Counted from the first letter of the stretch, positions 44,103 to 53,651 are shown. The stretch: 64,000 bases of DNA from Auanema rhodensis (GCA_964057225.1 OZ059896.1:13810501-13874500), one strand, 5' to 3'. The notes: a model not told the origin generated them from the letters alone. Numbers and translations: made by a program.

Positions 44103-47100
44103 TTAAAATCTTTGATCCCGAAATAAGGCTTTTGATTTTATCCACAGTGTGAATATCCTGGTAGCTATCCATTGTGTGGTTAAGACTGTATTCAAAACTA
44201 CACAGTACATGATGGGTGTACATGCCACATATCCTATGGTGGCGGTTATTGCAACACCTATCAATATGATTCCCAACTTTGATAAAATTAACTTGAAGAT
44301 TGGAGCAAAGTCAATGGATTTGGATTCTGTACCCTTACTTGAGTCACTTTCGTTTATTTCATCTATGCTTGCTATGTGATGTAATATTCCTTTAATAATG
44401 ATCTTAATTTTTTTATTGTCGCATGTGGTATAGCATAATTCATCAATCTGAGAATTTTCTCTTTTCATTGTTACTTTTGTGATTGCTACTTTTGGAGAGC
44501 ATTTTATCATGAATACTTCTTTTTGACATTCGATAGAAATCCATGTTTCTTCTGCCGTAAGGCATTGGAATTCTGCGAATGCACCCTGCCCGCAGGAGTA
44601 GCAACCTGATAGTTTTGTCAGGGCAGGTGCGCAAGGCAAATTGTTGGAGAAGATCACTGAGTTTAAGAATAGGGATGAATCGACCGTAACTAAATTTTCG
44701 TCTAAATTCGTAGAGAATGATAACGTGTTATCTTTAGTTTTAAAGTTTTGGTTAGGAGATTTTATGTCTGATGTATTGGACATTTTTTCAAAAGTAGGGG
44801 TATCACACCTACATTTTATGTCATCAAATCTATTGAATGTGCAAGGGCAGAATGAGGATACTGTACAGTTATTAAAATGTTTTAATGCGGCTTCCTCTGT
44901 TCCACATTGAATTATTCCCTTTGTGTGTATATCCGTAATGTACGTGTTTTCTTTGGAGGAAAAAAATAATTTTGTGTACATTTCTGGAGGAGGTTGTGAT
45001 TGTGATAACGTTGTTATATTGAAAAGTTGTTCACGATTTTTCGTGTAAGGTTGTAGAGTGATATTGTAATTATTTTTCTGCTGGAGTAATGTTGTTTCTA
45101 TATTAAATACGGTTTGGGTGGACCAACTATCACAAGTATAGACTTCGTATACTTCCTCAGTGACGGGTATATGCTCTATTTTGTAGAAAAGGCACGGATC
45201 TGTCCAAATCATAGGACATGTGTAAAATCTTGCTGACGATGTGAAGCAACCTGATTGTGAAGGGAACGTATATGGTTGTAGTTCCTCGATTTTATTATGA
45301 AGCGAGTTAGTTTCACATGTTCCGTCACACGAGCCCCGGTGACGGCATCGTAATATGCTCAATATGTTGACGGTTGTCTGTCTAGTGAAGTATCTAGTAT
45401 TCTTCTGGCAGACATGTTCAGTATATAGTTTAGTTATTTTAAATTGACCAATTTCATGATTAGAATGCGTTATGGTAATGCATAATTGTTTTGTTCCGGG
45501 AGAAAATATGATATCTTGACTGTATTCGTGATAACAAGCTAAGTTGTCATCGCATCGTATGTTAACGAAGTGTTCAACATGAACATCGGAACATGAACTG
45601 CAGCTTCCAATACATAAAGCCAAGATGATTGCCAGTAACGATGGTAAAGATGTTTGCGACCCTCTAGTAAAGAGAGAGAATTTTGGTGGCTTTCTCGTAT
45701 GGTTTAAAATAGGGTAAATATGCTTTTGAAAGGTTTCATGATCCACAATATTAGCGTCTTGTGTGTTCGTTTGTTTTAATTGCAACGTATCATTGTGGTC
45801 TTCTGTTATTTTTTGATCAGTTTCATGATCTTCTTGTTCGGAGATTGTTTTATGTTTTAATTTCATGATGTTGAGCATGGTTTGAGTGTTTCTGGACCAT
45901 GTCTTATATCTATATTGGCTGTAACCCATGCGGCATAGACAAGAGACTATGAGGGTAACTGCCATAATGGTTATTATCACTGTCCATGTTGCCATTTCTG
46001 GGGAGCAATGAGGATTCGCTATAAGTTTTGTGGTGAACATGTTAGAGTCCTTGCAACTATTGATTTCTTCGGCATACGTCGAAGTAATTATAATCGGTAA
46101 TGAAAGGGCTTTCATTATGTCAGCTGCTATTTTTGGGTTTATTTTATTTTTTCTTTGGTGTGTGGCATAGGACATTTTTAGTGGGAAGGCTTTTATATTT
46201 TCCTTCTCAGTGACCTCATCTTGTTCTGTATATTTTGCTGTTTTTACTGATGATAGCTTTGTTTTATTTTGAGGTCGATCATTTGTTGCATCCTCATTAT
46301 TCTCTGTTTCTGGAGTGTATGTATTATCATGTTGAGAGTTATCTGATTCATATGCAATATCGTAATTATGGTTGCTATCATTTATGTTATTGTTCTCATG
46401 TATTGTTTCATCTGTATGTTCTATAGGATGATCGGAGTGTATGTTGTCTAATACGGTATCAGTATGTGGTATTCTATCTGTTGAGCTATTATTTTCTTGG
46501 ACTATGTGTGAGTTGTCTTCTATGATTTTGTTGTTGCTAGTGTTGCATCTTATCTCTAGTGGATAGAGCTGATTGATAGATCGAGTAATTATGTTTCCGT
46601 TGCTTGTTGCAACTTTTGCTGAACGTATGTTGCCATCTGAACTAGTGATTGTTTTAATGATGCGACCTAGTTTCCATGTTCCTCGTGGCAACATGTCGTT
46701 TTGTATCAATACTATTTCATCTGGTTGGGGGAAGATGTTTGTGTGATTTTTTCTATGGTGTTTATGCTTAAATATAACTTTTAAGCTTGTTAGATATTCT
46801 TCTTGAAATCGTTTCCAAAATTTAGATGCTGAGTCTTCTGATAATTGAAGCGCTTCTAGCGCTTGCTCTGTTGATTGAATCGTTTGAATATCGCTATGGA
46901 TATCAAATATATGAGTATCCGCGTTGTTTTCAGGTAATGAAAACTTTATGGCTGATGTTAAAAAGTCAATTGGCCTTATGGGTAGAGTATCTAAATTATC
47001 TGGGTGTGGATGGGTGAGTGGGCGTGTATTAATTATAGCTTCTATTTTTACAATGGCTGTGTGTAAGTCATCCAGGGACATTCGACTAGGAATGAAACAT

Positions 47101-50100
47101 TTTTTGAGTGAAGCTTTGGTTACACCTACTAAACGTTCCCAACATCCACCTTTCCAGGGTGATAATGGAGTGTTGTATATCCATTTAATTTTTTGTTGTG
47201 CTAGTGTGTTTAGTAAGCTTCTTTCGTTGTAATCCGATGTTTTTTCAAGGGTTTCTAATATTTTTGAGCTCAATATAAAGTTTCCTGCGCAGTCACTACG
47301 CATAATTTCTGGAGTACCTCTGCGTGATATAAATCTAGTGAATGCATTCATAAAAGCAACTGTGGATTGATTGGTGACTACCTCTAAGTGAATTGCTCTA
47401 GTTGTCATGCATGTAAACAGACAGATATGGACTTTAGACCCATTTCGAAGGGTGAAGGGGCCCATAAGATCACACCCTGTTGAAAAGAATGCTCTTGTAA
47501 GAATCGTTCTATCTTTTGGTAGCGATGGCATATCTGGTAATTCATAAGGGTGTGATTGAAATCTTTTACATGTCACACAGTTTTTCAATGTTTGCTTAAT
47601 GACTCCGGTTGTTTTTGGTATATAGAACTTTTGTCTGAGTTGAATAAGCGTGAAATGTTTGCCTTGATGATTATTGTCTTTGTGTATTTTGTTGATCAGT
47701 TTTTTAACTATGGGGTTTGTTTTAAGAAGGAATATAGGGTTTTTCGTCTCTTCGGGAAGAAGAGTATTTTGTAAACGGCTTCTTACGCGATAAATATCCC
47801 ATGTATCTTTGAAGAATTTTAGATTTATATGTCTTTGCTGTAAGTCATCAAGGCTCATATTAGATTGACTGTTACTGATCAAAATTTTTTCAATAATGTT
47901 GATGTCTTCAACAGTGTGCGTGTCTGTTGATGTGAGATGTTTTATTTTTTGCAACTTGTTGGCGTCGTTAGGATGGACTGTGAAAAACCATTTCTTGAAT
48001 AATTTCCCTACGGTTGTCATTGTTTTGATCACGTCATCATAGTTTTCACGAATGTTCCAAATATCATGGGTTGGAGGATTGTCTATGATTATGTGGACAA
48101 CATTGTGATGCTCCGATTTTAATTCTGCGTTATTCCTGCTCGAGTTGTTAGGTGAGCCGAGTGATGTCAGAGGGTTATGCACGGAAAGTTTAGTTAACCA
48201 ATGTGGGCCTTCAATCCAGTCGGAAACTTGTAGTTTTTCCATTTCTGCACCTCGAGATCCGATGTCTGCTGTGTTGAACGAGGTTTGTACGTGATATAGT
48301 TCTATATTGCAACATATTTGTTCGATTTGCTTGAGCTGTTTCTTTATAGTATTTGTTTGATTATTAATGAACAGTGGGAGAGATTTTTGTGAGACAATCC
48401 ATGATAGTGCGATGTTGCTATCGCTCACAATGTTAACTTTCGCTATTTTCGGACATATGGTGACGATAGATAATGCCATTCGTACAGCTAAACGAATGGC
48501 TAGTAACTCTAATCGTGGAATTGTAGTTTTATTTTTGGGTGCTATGCGTGATTTCCCGTTGAGCAGAGAACTAATCTTCCCATTTGTTTGGAAATATGAA
48601 CAAGCGGCCATTGCTTGGTTGCTTGCGTCAGCGAAGACCCATAACTGTGTTTCATGTTCAGAAAACTTAAAATATCTGTTCATGGTTAATTGCTTATTGT
48701 TAATCTGAGTAATATGTTGTTCCCATTGCTTGATACTGTTTGAGTCAATGGGTTGGTCCCATGATAATTTTGTGCTAATGATTTCTCGCAAGATAAGTTT
48801 GAGGGGTAACAGTATTGGTGCTGATAATCCAATGGGATCAAATATTGAATGTAACTGACTGAGTAGAATTCTCTTGGTGTAACTTGTGTGAGTCGTTGTT
48901 ATTTTTATTGGGATAATGAAGGAGTCGTGTTCTTTATTAAAAGATATGCCAAGTATTTTGGTTGTCATGTTCGGATATCTGTCTTCTTCAGGAAGGTTCT
49001 GTATTACTTGTTCATCGTTTGACAAGAATTCGCGAACATGCATGTTTATTTCTGAGAATAGTGTTTGGGTTTCTTTACATTTCTTTATAGCTTCTTCGGT
49101 TGTATTTGCTGTAAGAATGATATTGTCGACGTATAAGTTGTGCAGGATTTCCATAGCTAATGGGTTGTCTACTTTTGATTCTAAGAACCATTTTATGCCC
49201 ATGTTCAATACGCTGGGGGATGCAGTGATACCGAATGGTAATCTGTTGAATCGAAGGGTTATGATATTATTGTGTGATATTGGGTATTCTTTGTTTTTTA
49301 TCCAAAAGAATTTGCATAAATTCTTGTGATTTTCTGTCAATTGTACTTGTAGAAATGCGGCTTTAATATCGCATGTTATTATTATTGGTCTTGTTCTGCA
49401 GGAGATCATGATGTCGTGTATATATGTGATAAATGATCGTCCTGTGTGTATTATCTCATTCAACGATGGGCTATCCTTCTGTTTAGCGGAGGCGTCAAAA
49501 ACGATTCTGAGAGGGTTAGCCTTGCTGGGCTTCCAAACCCCATGGTGGGGCATATAAAACTCTAAAGGCTCCTGGTGATTGTTGGGAATTTGTTCGACAA
49601 TGTTATCTTTGAGGTAACTTTCAATGGTTGTAGTATAGTGTGAGAGCATTTCTGGATTGTGCAGTAACTTTCGCCATAGGGATACGAATCTATGGTACGC
49701 GGGCATTTTGTTGTTTTTGAGATTTTTGAAGTTATTTTTTAACGGGAACGGTGCAATAATACGGTTGTTCTCAATTTTTATATCTTTTGAGTATTCTTCA
49801 TAGTAATCAATAGTGCGGTCTGCGTTGGCATTTTCTGTATTGATGCCGATAGAATCCAGTTCAAACAGATTAGTGAGGAGTTCTTTATGAGAGGTTTCTT
49901 TTGTTATCTCTTCTAATGTAGAGCATAATATTACTTCTTGTTGTGTATTATCATCGGGAAGAGGAGCTTCCCCATGTATCATGTGGCCGAATACCGAGTT
50001 TTTCAATCTCATACGTGAGGGGAGTTCGGTTTCTTCGTTTAAGTGCATGAATAGTTTGTATCTATCCATACCTATCAGTATATCCGGAGTAAATGATTCT

Positions 50101-51668
50101 CCGTTTGTTTTTGGATTGGCTAATTTAATTTTTCTTCTTTGTATGAATTTTAAGTCTTCATTAGATAGTTTAGGACACCGTATAGGTGTGGTTAACATGG
50201 GTTTTGTGAACAGTTTTGTTACGATAAGGGATCCAGTTGAGGTTCCAATAATTACCTTAACATCTTCAACTTCATGTGTTTCTGATAATGCTCCAATGCC
50301 GTAAAAGGTTCTCTTCTGAGAACCAAGAATGGGCAGTCCTAATCTTGTAGATAGGTCCTTGGATATAAAAGATCTCATGGATCCTTCATCTATGAGCATG
50401 CGTACTTGCTCATATTTTTTACTATTGTGGTTGTATATGTTCGCCATTGCTGTTCGTAATATTACTTGACTTTCTTCAATATTATGTGTGTCAGCAATGT
50501 GATTAAGCGATACTGGTGCATTAAGTGCCTCAGTAGGGATTCGATTATTAGTGTCAGATTCTTGTTTATATTCTGTTGTTTTTTTATTCAATAATTCTTC
50601 TGTGGTGATCAGTAAAGCCTGATCTTTTTTAATTGTGGGAGTTTCTTTATCTTTTTGGATATTTTGTACACTTTTTCTTCCTTGTGAGCACAAGGCGGAA
50701 TTATGATCTCCTTGGCAATTGCGACATTTTTGTTTTCTGCATTCCGAACTTTTGTGTTTATCGGAAAAGCAAATCCAACAGATGGCCTTTCCGCGAATGC
50801 GGTACCTTCTTTTCTCTGGTGTTTCAAATGTGGTGCATTGATAAAAACGATGCTCGGATGAGTCGCAAAAGACACATGGCCAAGTTTGGGTTTTCCGTTG
50901 TTCTGCAGTGCTGTCTTTATGTGAAACAGATGTGACATTGTCTTTGTGATTTCGAAACTTTTGTTCATGACTATTTCTTGTTTGTTCTTTTAGAAAAAAG
51001 GAATAGATTTTGTGGTCTACAGCTGTCAGCATTTCTTTAGTAGAATGGTAGTTGTTTGGATGAATTAGAATGTCTTCCACGATGTGGTATGGGAATTTGT
51101 TGAGAATCATCGCGGTACACATTTCGCGGGATACTGTAGCTCCGGCTGCTTCAATTTGCCTGATAAGTGCCTTGGTTTCTCCAAATGTTTCTTTGCATGC
51201 TTTTGCATTATTGCTTGCAAATTTCAAATTACGTAGTTGTGTCAAAAGAGAGTTGATATCCGACGAATAGTCTCCAAATTCAGAAACTAATGCTTCACGC
51301 ATAAGCTCATAATTTTGAGCAGAGGGTTCTATTCCTCTGATTGCTATTTGTGAATCGCCTTTGAGGCTTTCACAGAGTAGGTTTACCTTTTCTAAGGTTG
51401 TAAACTGTTCATTATCATGAACAAGTCTATCAAAACGGCCCCAGAATGATTTGAAGTTCTCTGGTTTGCCATCAAATGTAGGTAGCGACATCGCTGGTTT
51501 TTGGATACTAGTTTGTTGGATGTGTAGGAATGACTTGATAATTTCCAGAAATTGATCATTCGATTTGTTTTCTGTTTCATTGTTTTCTGTTGAGCGATTG
51601 CTGTTGTGCTCAGATTCATTCTTATGAAGCGTTTTTCTCAGCTTTCTAAGTATGCGTTCGGCTTTCAT
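44103..51668 (-). CDS. BEL/Pao Gag-Pol-Env polyprotein of element 1
   Basis: 2521 codons from the first ATG; the frame is open upstream to 51818. Landmarks by residue: Gag (about 1-250), Cys/His knuckles (CWIC at 297-300, to about 327), aspartic protease with active-site region LIDEGSMRSFI (D427), reverse transcriptase (CDIKAAF, D767; YVDN at 846-849), RNase H (FADAS, D1014), integrase zinc site (HKDNNHQGKH and CVTC at 1364-1367), integrase catalytic D1400, D1459, E1511, a post-integrase chromatin-binding-like domain, then an env-like part: membrane span near 1893-1915, a hydrophobic signal-like segment near 2000, a Cys-rich ectodomain with several glycosylation sites, and a terminal membrane span from 2465. 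Pol and env share one frame without a stop, so release needs proteolysis or splicing. Protease and RT motifs depart from the usual DSG/DTG and YVDD. Confidence 0.93.
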   Translation of the reverse strand: MKAERILRKLRKTLHKNESEHNSNRSTENNETENKSNDQFLEIIKSFLHIQQTSIQKPAMSLPTFDGKPENFKSFWGRFDRLVHDNEQFTTLEKVNLLCESLKGDSQIAIRGIEPSAQNYELMREALVSEFGDYSSDINSLLTQLRNLKFASNNAKACKETFGETKALIRQIEAAGATVSREMCTAMILNKFPYHIVEDILIHPNNYHSTKEMLTAVDHKIYSFFLKEQTRNSHEQKFRNHKDNVTSVSHKDSTAEQRKTQTWPCVFCDSSEHRFYQCTTFETPEKRRYRIRGKAICWICFSDKHKSSECRKQKCRNCQGDHNSALCSQGRKSVQNIQKDKETPTIKKDQALLITTEELLNKKTTEYKQESDTNNRIPTEALNAPVSLNHIADTHNIEESQVILRTAMANIYNHNSKKYEQVRMLIDEGSMRSFISKDLSTRLGLPILGSQKRTFYGIGALSETHEVEDVKVIIGTSTGSLIVTKLFTKPMLTTPIRCPKLSNEDLKFIQRRKIKLANPKTNGESFTPDILIGMDRYKLFMHLNEETELPSRMRLKNSVFGHMIHGEAPLPDDNTQQEVILCSTLEEITKETSHKELLTNLFELDSIGINTENANADRTIDYYEEYSKDIKIENNRIIAPFPLKNNFKNLKNNKMPAYHRFVSLWRKLLHNPEMLSHYTTTIESYLKDNIVEQIPNNHQEPLEFYMPHHGVWKPSKANPLRIVFDASAKQKDSPSLNEIIHTGRSFITYIHDIMISCRTRPIIITCDIKAAFLQVQLTENHKNLCKFFWIKNKEYPISHNNIITLRFNRLPFGITASPSVLNMGIKWFLESKVDNPLAMEILHNLYVDNIILTANTTEEAIKKCKETQTLFSEINMHVREFLSNDEQVIQNLPEEDRYPNMTTKILGISFNKEHDSFIIPIKITTTHTSYTKRILLSQLHSIFDPIGLSAPILLPLKLILREIISTKLSWDQPIDSNSIKQWEQHITQINNKQLTMNRYFKFSEHETQLWVFADASNQAMAACSYFQTNGKISSLLNGKSRIAPKNKTTIPRLELLAIRLAVRMALSIVTICPKIAKVNIVSDSNIALSWIVSQKSLPLFINNQTNTIKKQLKQIEQICCNIELYHVQTSFNTADIGSRGAEMEKLQVSDWIEGPHWLTKLSVHNPLTSLGSPNNSSRNNAELKSEHHNVVHIIIDNPPTHDIWNIRENYDDVIKTMTTVGKLFKKWFFTVHPNDANKLQKIKHLTSTDTHTVEDINIIEKILISNSQSNMSLDDLQQRHINLKFFKDTWDIYRVRSRLQNTLLPEETKNPIFLLKTNPIVKKLINKIHKDNNHQGKHFTLIQLRQKFYIPKTTGVIKQTLKNCVTCKRFQSHPYELPDMPSLPKDRTILTRAFFSTGCDLMGPFTLRNGSKVHICLFTCMTTRAIHLEVVTNQSTVAFMNAFTRFISRRGTPEIMRSDCAGNFILSSKILETLEKTSDYNERSLLNTLAQQKIKWIYNTPLSPWKGGCWERLVGVTKASLKKCFIPSRMSLDDLHTAIVKIEAIINTRPLTHPHPDNLDTLPIRPIDFLTSAIKFSLPENNADTHIFDIHSDIQTIQSTEQALEALQLSEDSASKFWKRFQEEYLTSLKVIFKHKHHRKNHTNIFPQPDEIVLIQNDMLPRGTWKLGRIIKTITSSDGNIRSAKVATSNGNIITRSINQLYPLEIRCNTSNNKIIEDNSHIVQENNSSTDRIPHTDTVLDNIHSDHPIEHTDETIHENNNINDSNHNYDIAYESDNSQHDNTYTPETENNEDATNDRPQNKTKLSSVKTAKYTEQDEVTEKENIKAFPLKMSYATHQRKNKINPKIAADIMKALSLPIIITSTYAEEINSCKDSNMFTTKLIANPHCSPEMATWTVIITIMAVTLIVSCLCRMGYSQYRYKTWSRNTQTMLNIMKLKHKTISEQEDHETDQKITEDHNDTLQLKQTNTQDANIVDHETFQKHIYPILNHTRKPPKFSLFTRGSQTSLPSLLAIILALCIGSCSSCSDVHVEHFVNIRCDDNLACYHEYSQDIIFSPGTKQLCITITHSNHEIGQFKITKLYTEHVCQKNTRYFTRQTTVNILSILRCRHRGSCDGTCETNSLHNKIEELQPYTFPSQSGCFTSSARFYTCPMIWTDPCLFYKIEHIPVTEEVYEVYTCDSWSTQTVFNIETTLLQQKNNYNITLQPYTKNREQLFNITTLSQSQPPPEMYTKLFFSSKENTYITDIHTKGIIQCGTEEAALKHFNNCTVSSFCPCTFNRFDDIKCRCDTPTFEKMSNTSDIKSPNQNFKTKDNTLSFSTNLDENLVTVDSSLFLNSVIFSNNLPCAPALTKLSGCYSCGQGAFAEFQCLTAEETWISIECQKEVFMIKCSPKVAITKVTMKRENSQIDELCYTTCDNKKIKIIIKGILHHIASIDEINESDSSKGTESKSIDFAPIFKLILSKLGIILIGVAITATIGYVACTPIMYCVVLNTVLTTQWIATRIFTLWIKSKALFRDQRF

Positions 51669-51760
51669 GATGTGTTCGTCAAGCTCAATAATGGCGTTTT
51701 GAACCTTTTTAATGTTGGGTTCAAAGTCTTCATCGGATGTGAAGGCGATGTACTGTTCGT

Positions 51761-52162
51761 CTAATGCTTTACGAAGCGTTTGTCTGATGCTTCGTAAAAT
51801 TTTTGGAATTTTTTCTCGTTATCTTGATGATTTTTCAACGATTCTTTGAATTGGTGTTGGACTTTTGTCCAGCGAATGATAAGGCAAGAGAGGGTTTCCT
51901 CTTCTTCCTCAGTGTGGAAGTCGCAATCTACCAGAATACCAGGAAGGTCCTTCACTTCCATCTCGTATCGTGTAAGTAATTCTCCGAGAAACTGGTTAGA
52001 CTGTTTGATATGATTGACAAAAAGGAGTGACATTTTTGTCGTAGATGTAGGAATAATGCTTATATTCCTTTTACTTTCTCTTTTTTTTTTGTTTGTTTGG
52101 TGATCACAGTATATGTGATAGTGAATCTCTGTTTCTGTCTGCAGAGTTTGCTTATGGTTCAA
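51761..52162 (-). CDS. Gag N-terminal ORF of element 1, one frame off the polyprotein
   Basis: 133 codons; the likely start is the inner ATG at 52033 (MSLLFVNHIKQSNQFLGELL). A helical, charged sequence (RYEMEVKDLPGIL, FHTEEEEETLSC, FKESLKNHQDNEKKFQKFYE) like the start of BEL Gag proteins. It stops at 51761. The polyprotein frame continues the same style (IRQTLRKALDEQYIAF) from the -1 frame and is open from 51818, giving a 55-nt overlap. Either a programmed frameshift joins them or this copy has a one-base change. No canonical heptamer was found. Confidence 0.75.
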   Translation of the reverse strand: MNHKQTLQTETEIHYHIYCDHQTNKKKRESKRNISIIPTSTTKMSLLFVNHIKQSNQFLGELLTRYEMEVKDLPGILVDCDFHTEEEEETLSCLIIRWTKVQHQFKESLKNHQDNEKKFQKFYEASDKRFVKH

Positions 52163-52253
52163 GTCTTTTTGGTGTGACTTGACGTGGACTAATGGTTGCC
52201 ACGATTTCTATTAAGTATGTTTTTTGCTCAAACACGCTTGGTTTGAGCTGTAT

Positions 52254-52270
52254 CTCACCTGCCACGCGGG
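52254..52270 (-). promoter_or_regulatory. Second tRNA-Gly complementarity in the element 1 leader
   Basis: On the plus strand these 17 bases match the anticodon arm of eukaryotic tRNA-Gly(GCC) at 16 of 17 positions (CTCACCTGCCACGCGGG), so the element RNA is complementary to that arm. Located 26 nt from the primer-binding site. The tRNA sequence is recalled from common eukaryotic tRNA-Gly. Confidence 0.6.
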
Positions 52271-52296
52271 ACTTGAAGCGGCTAAGATCTGAACTA

Positions 52297-52308
52297 GCCG
52301 ATGCACCA
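52297..52308 (-). promoter_or_regulatory. Primer-binding site, tRNA-Gly
   Basis: The plus strand reads GCCGATGCACCA, the 3' end of tRNA-Gly with CCA. In the element RNA the complement (TGGTGCATCGGC) lies three bases after the 5' LTR, the standard place for priming of minus-strand DNA. Confidence 0.85.
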
Positions 52309-52311
52309 ATT

Positions 52312-52555
52312 TGTGGCGTTATACCGCAAGTGTATAGTATGGTTGGAAATAAAACACAAAGCGAATATGTAGAAAAGGGTTTATTGATGAATTAACAAGA
52401 CAAGCACGGAATAGAATCACTGACTGCGAACGTTAAAAAATGTAAGACTGATCTCTTCTCGTGGGCGGTCGTCAGCCTGAAACAAAGAGTTAGTCATGCC
52501 ACATGTATAACACAACATGTGGTATGGATAAAAATTACTTAGGAAGTTAGAAGAA

Positions 52556-52616
<61 letters not shown>

Positions 52617-52680
52617 AGAAACAAATAAAACAATTGTTGAAGATAAAAAAATTATACAAACTCACTCGCTTATCGCGACA
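52312..52680 (-). repeat. 5' LTR of element 1 (369 bp)
   Basis: Matches the other LTR base for base apart from one extra GA unit in the simple tract. It should carry the promoter; no TATA box was assigned. Confidence 0.95.
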
Positions 52681-52685
52681 AATTT
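52681..52685. other. Right target-site duplication of element 1 (AATTT)
   Basis: Pairs with 42892-42896; after it the tRNA spacer resumes in register (gtatcttcttgaac). Confidence 0.9.
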
Positions 52686-52749
52686 GTATCTTCTTGAACT
52701 ATCTTCTTGAAGAAAATAGTCAAGGCGGAGTCTTTTGATCTAAATCGTC

Positions 52750-52821
52750 GGTTCCGTGGTGTAGCGGTTAGCACTCAGGACTCTGAATCCTGCGACCCGA
52801 GTTCAAATCTCGGCGGAACCT
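52750..52821 (+). tRNA. tRNA-Gln (CTG)
   Basis: First gene right of element 1; consensus body. Confidence 0.96.
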
Positions 52822-52915
52822 ACTTTTTCATTTTTATCAGTTGGTCAATTTGTTTCTTCCTGAACTATCTTTTTGAAGAACATAGTCAAGGCGGAGTCTT
52901 TTGATCTAAATCGTC

Positions 52916-52987
52916 GGTTCCGTGGTGTAGCGGTTAGCACTCAGGACTCTGAATCCTGCGACCCGAGTTCAAATCTCGGCGGAACCT
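52916..52987 (+). tRNA. tRNA-Gln (CTG)
   Basis: Consensus body. Confidence 0.96.
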
Positions 52988-53081
52988 ACTTTTTCATTTT
53001 TATCAGTTGGTCAATTTGTTTCTTCTTGAACTATCTTCTTGAAGAACATAAACAAGGCGGAGTCTTTTGATCTAAATCGTC

Positions 53082-53153
53082 GGTTCCGTGGTGTAGCGGT
53101 TAGCACTCAGGACTCTGAATCCTGCGACCCGAGTTCAAATCTCGGCGGAACCT
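53082..53153 (+). tRNA. tRNA-Gln (CTG)
   Basis: Consensus body. Confidence 0.96.
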
Positions 53154-53247
53154 ACTTTTTCATTTTGATCAACTAGTCAATTTGTTTCTTCTTGAACTAT
53201 CTTCTTGAAGAAAATAGTCAAGGCGGAGTCTTTTGATCTAAATCGTC

Positions 53248-53319
53248 GGTTCCGTGGTGTAGCGGTTAGCACTCAGGACTCTGAATCCTGCGACCCGAGT
53301 TCAAATCTCGGCGGAATCT
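53248..53319 (+). tRNA. tRNA-Gln (CTG), acceptor C71T
   Basis: 3' end GGAATC gives a G2-U71 wobble; unique in the window. Confidence 0.93.
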
Positions 53320-53413
53320 ACTTTTTCTTTTTGATCAACTAGTCAATTTGTTTCTTCTTGAACTATCTTCTTGAAGAACATAAACAAGGCGGAGTCTTTT
53401 GATCTAAATCGTC

Positions 53414-53485
53414 GGTTCCGTGGTGTAGCGGTTAGCACTCAGGACTCTGAATCCTGCGACCCGAGTTCAAATCTCGGCGGAACCT
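53414..53485 (+). tRNA. tRNA-Gln (CTG)
   Basis: Consensus body. Confidence 0.96.
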
Positions 53486-53579
53486 ACTTTTTCATTTTTA
53501 TCAGTTGGTCAATTTGTTTCTTCCTGAACTATCTTCTTGAAGAACATAGTCAAGGTGGAGTCTTTTGATCTAAATCGTC

Positions 53580-53651
53580 GGTTCCGTGGTGTAGCGGTTA
53601 GCACTCAGGACTTTGAATCCTGCGACCCGAGTTCAAATCTCGGCGGAACCT
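53580..53651 (+). tRNA. tRNA-Gln (TTG)
   Basis: One of only two TTG genes in block B. Confidence 0.96.

Larger units (their letters stand above)
42897..52680 (-). mobile_element. Complete BEL/Pao LTR retroelement with env-like region (element 1)
   Basis: A 9.8-kb element transcribed leftward, inserted in a tRNA-Gln spacer. In transcription order: 5' LTR (52680-52312), primer site complementary to tRNA-Gly, short Gag ORF (52162-51761), a long Gag-Pol-Env frame (to 44103), a zinc-knuckle ORF (43806-43294) and 3' LTR (43263-42897). LTRs begin TG and end CA and differ only by one GA unit, so insertion is recent. The integrase/RT type, the cysteine-rich Gag knuckles and the post-integrase domain place it in BEL/Pao. 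The terminal region resembles the phlebovirus-Gc-like envelope of nematode elements such as Tas and Cer7. Confidence 0.95.

Noticed and set aside
44149..51270. Plus-strand open frames inside element 1 (e.g. 48916-49329, 49981-50304, 46924-47232) and the matching ones in element 2
   Set aside because: They are the complement of the polyprotein, share its constraint, and have no domain of their own.
51781..51820. Canonical -1 ribosomal slippery heptamer in the Gag overlap
   Set aside because: Checked all zero-frame heptamers; runs such as A-AAA-TTT do not allow proper re-pairing in both sites.
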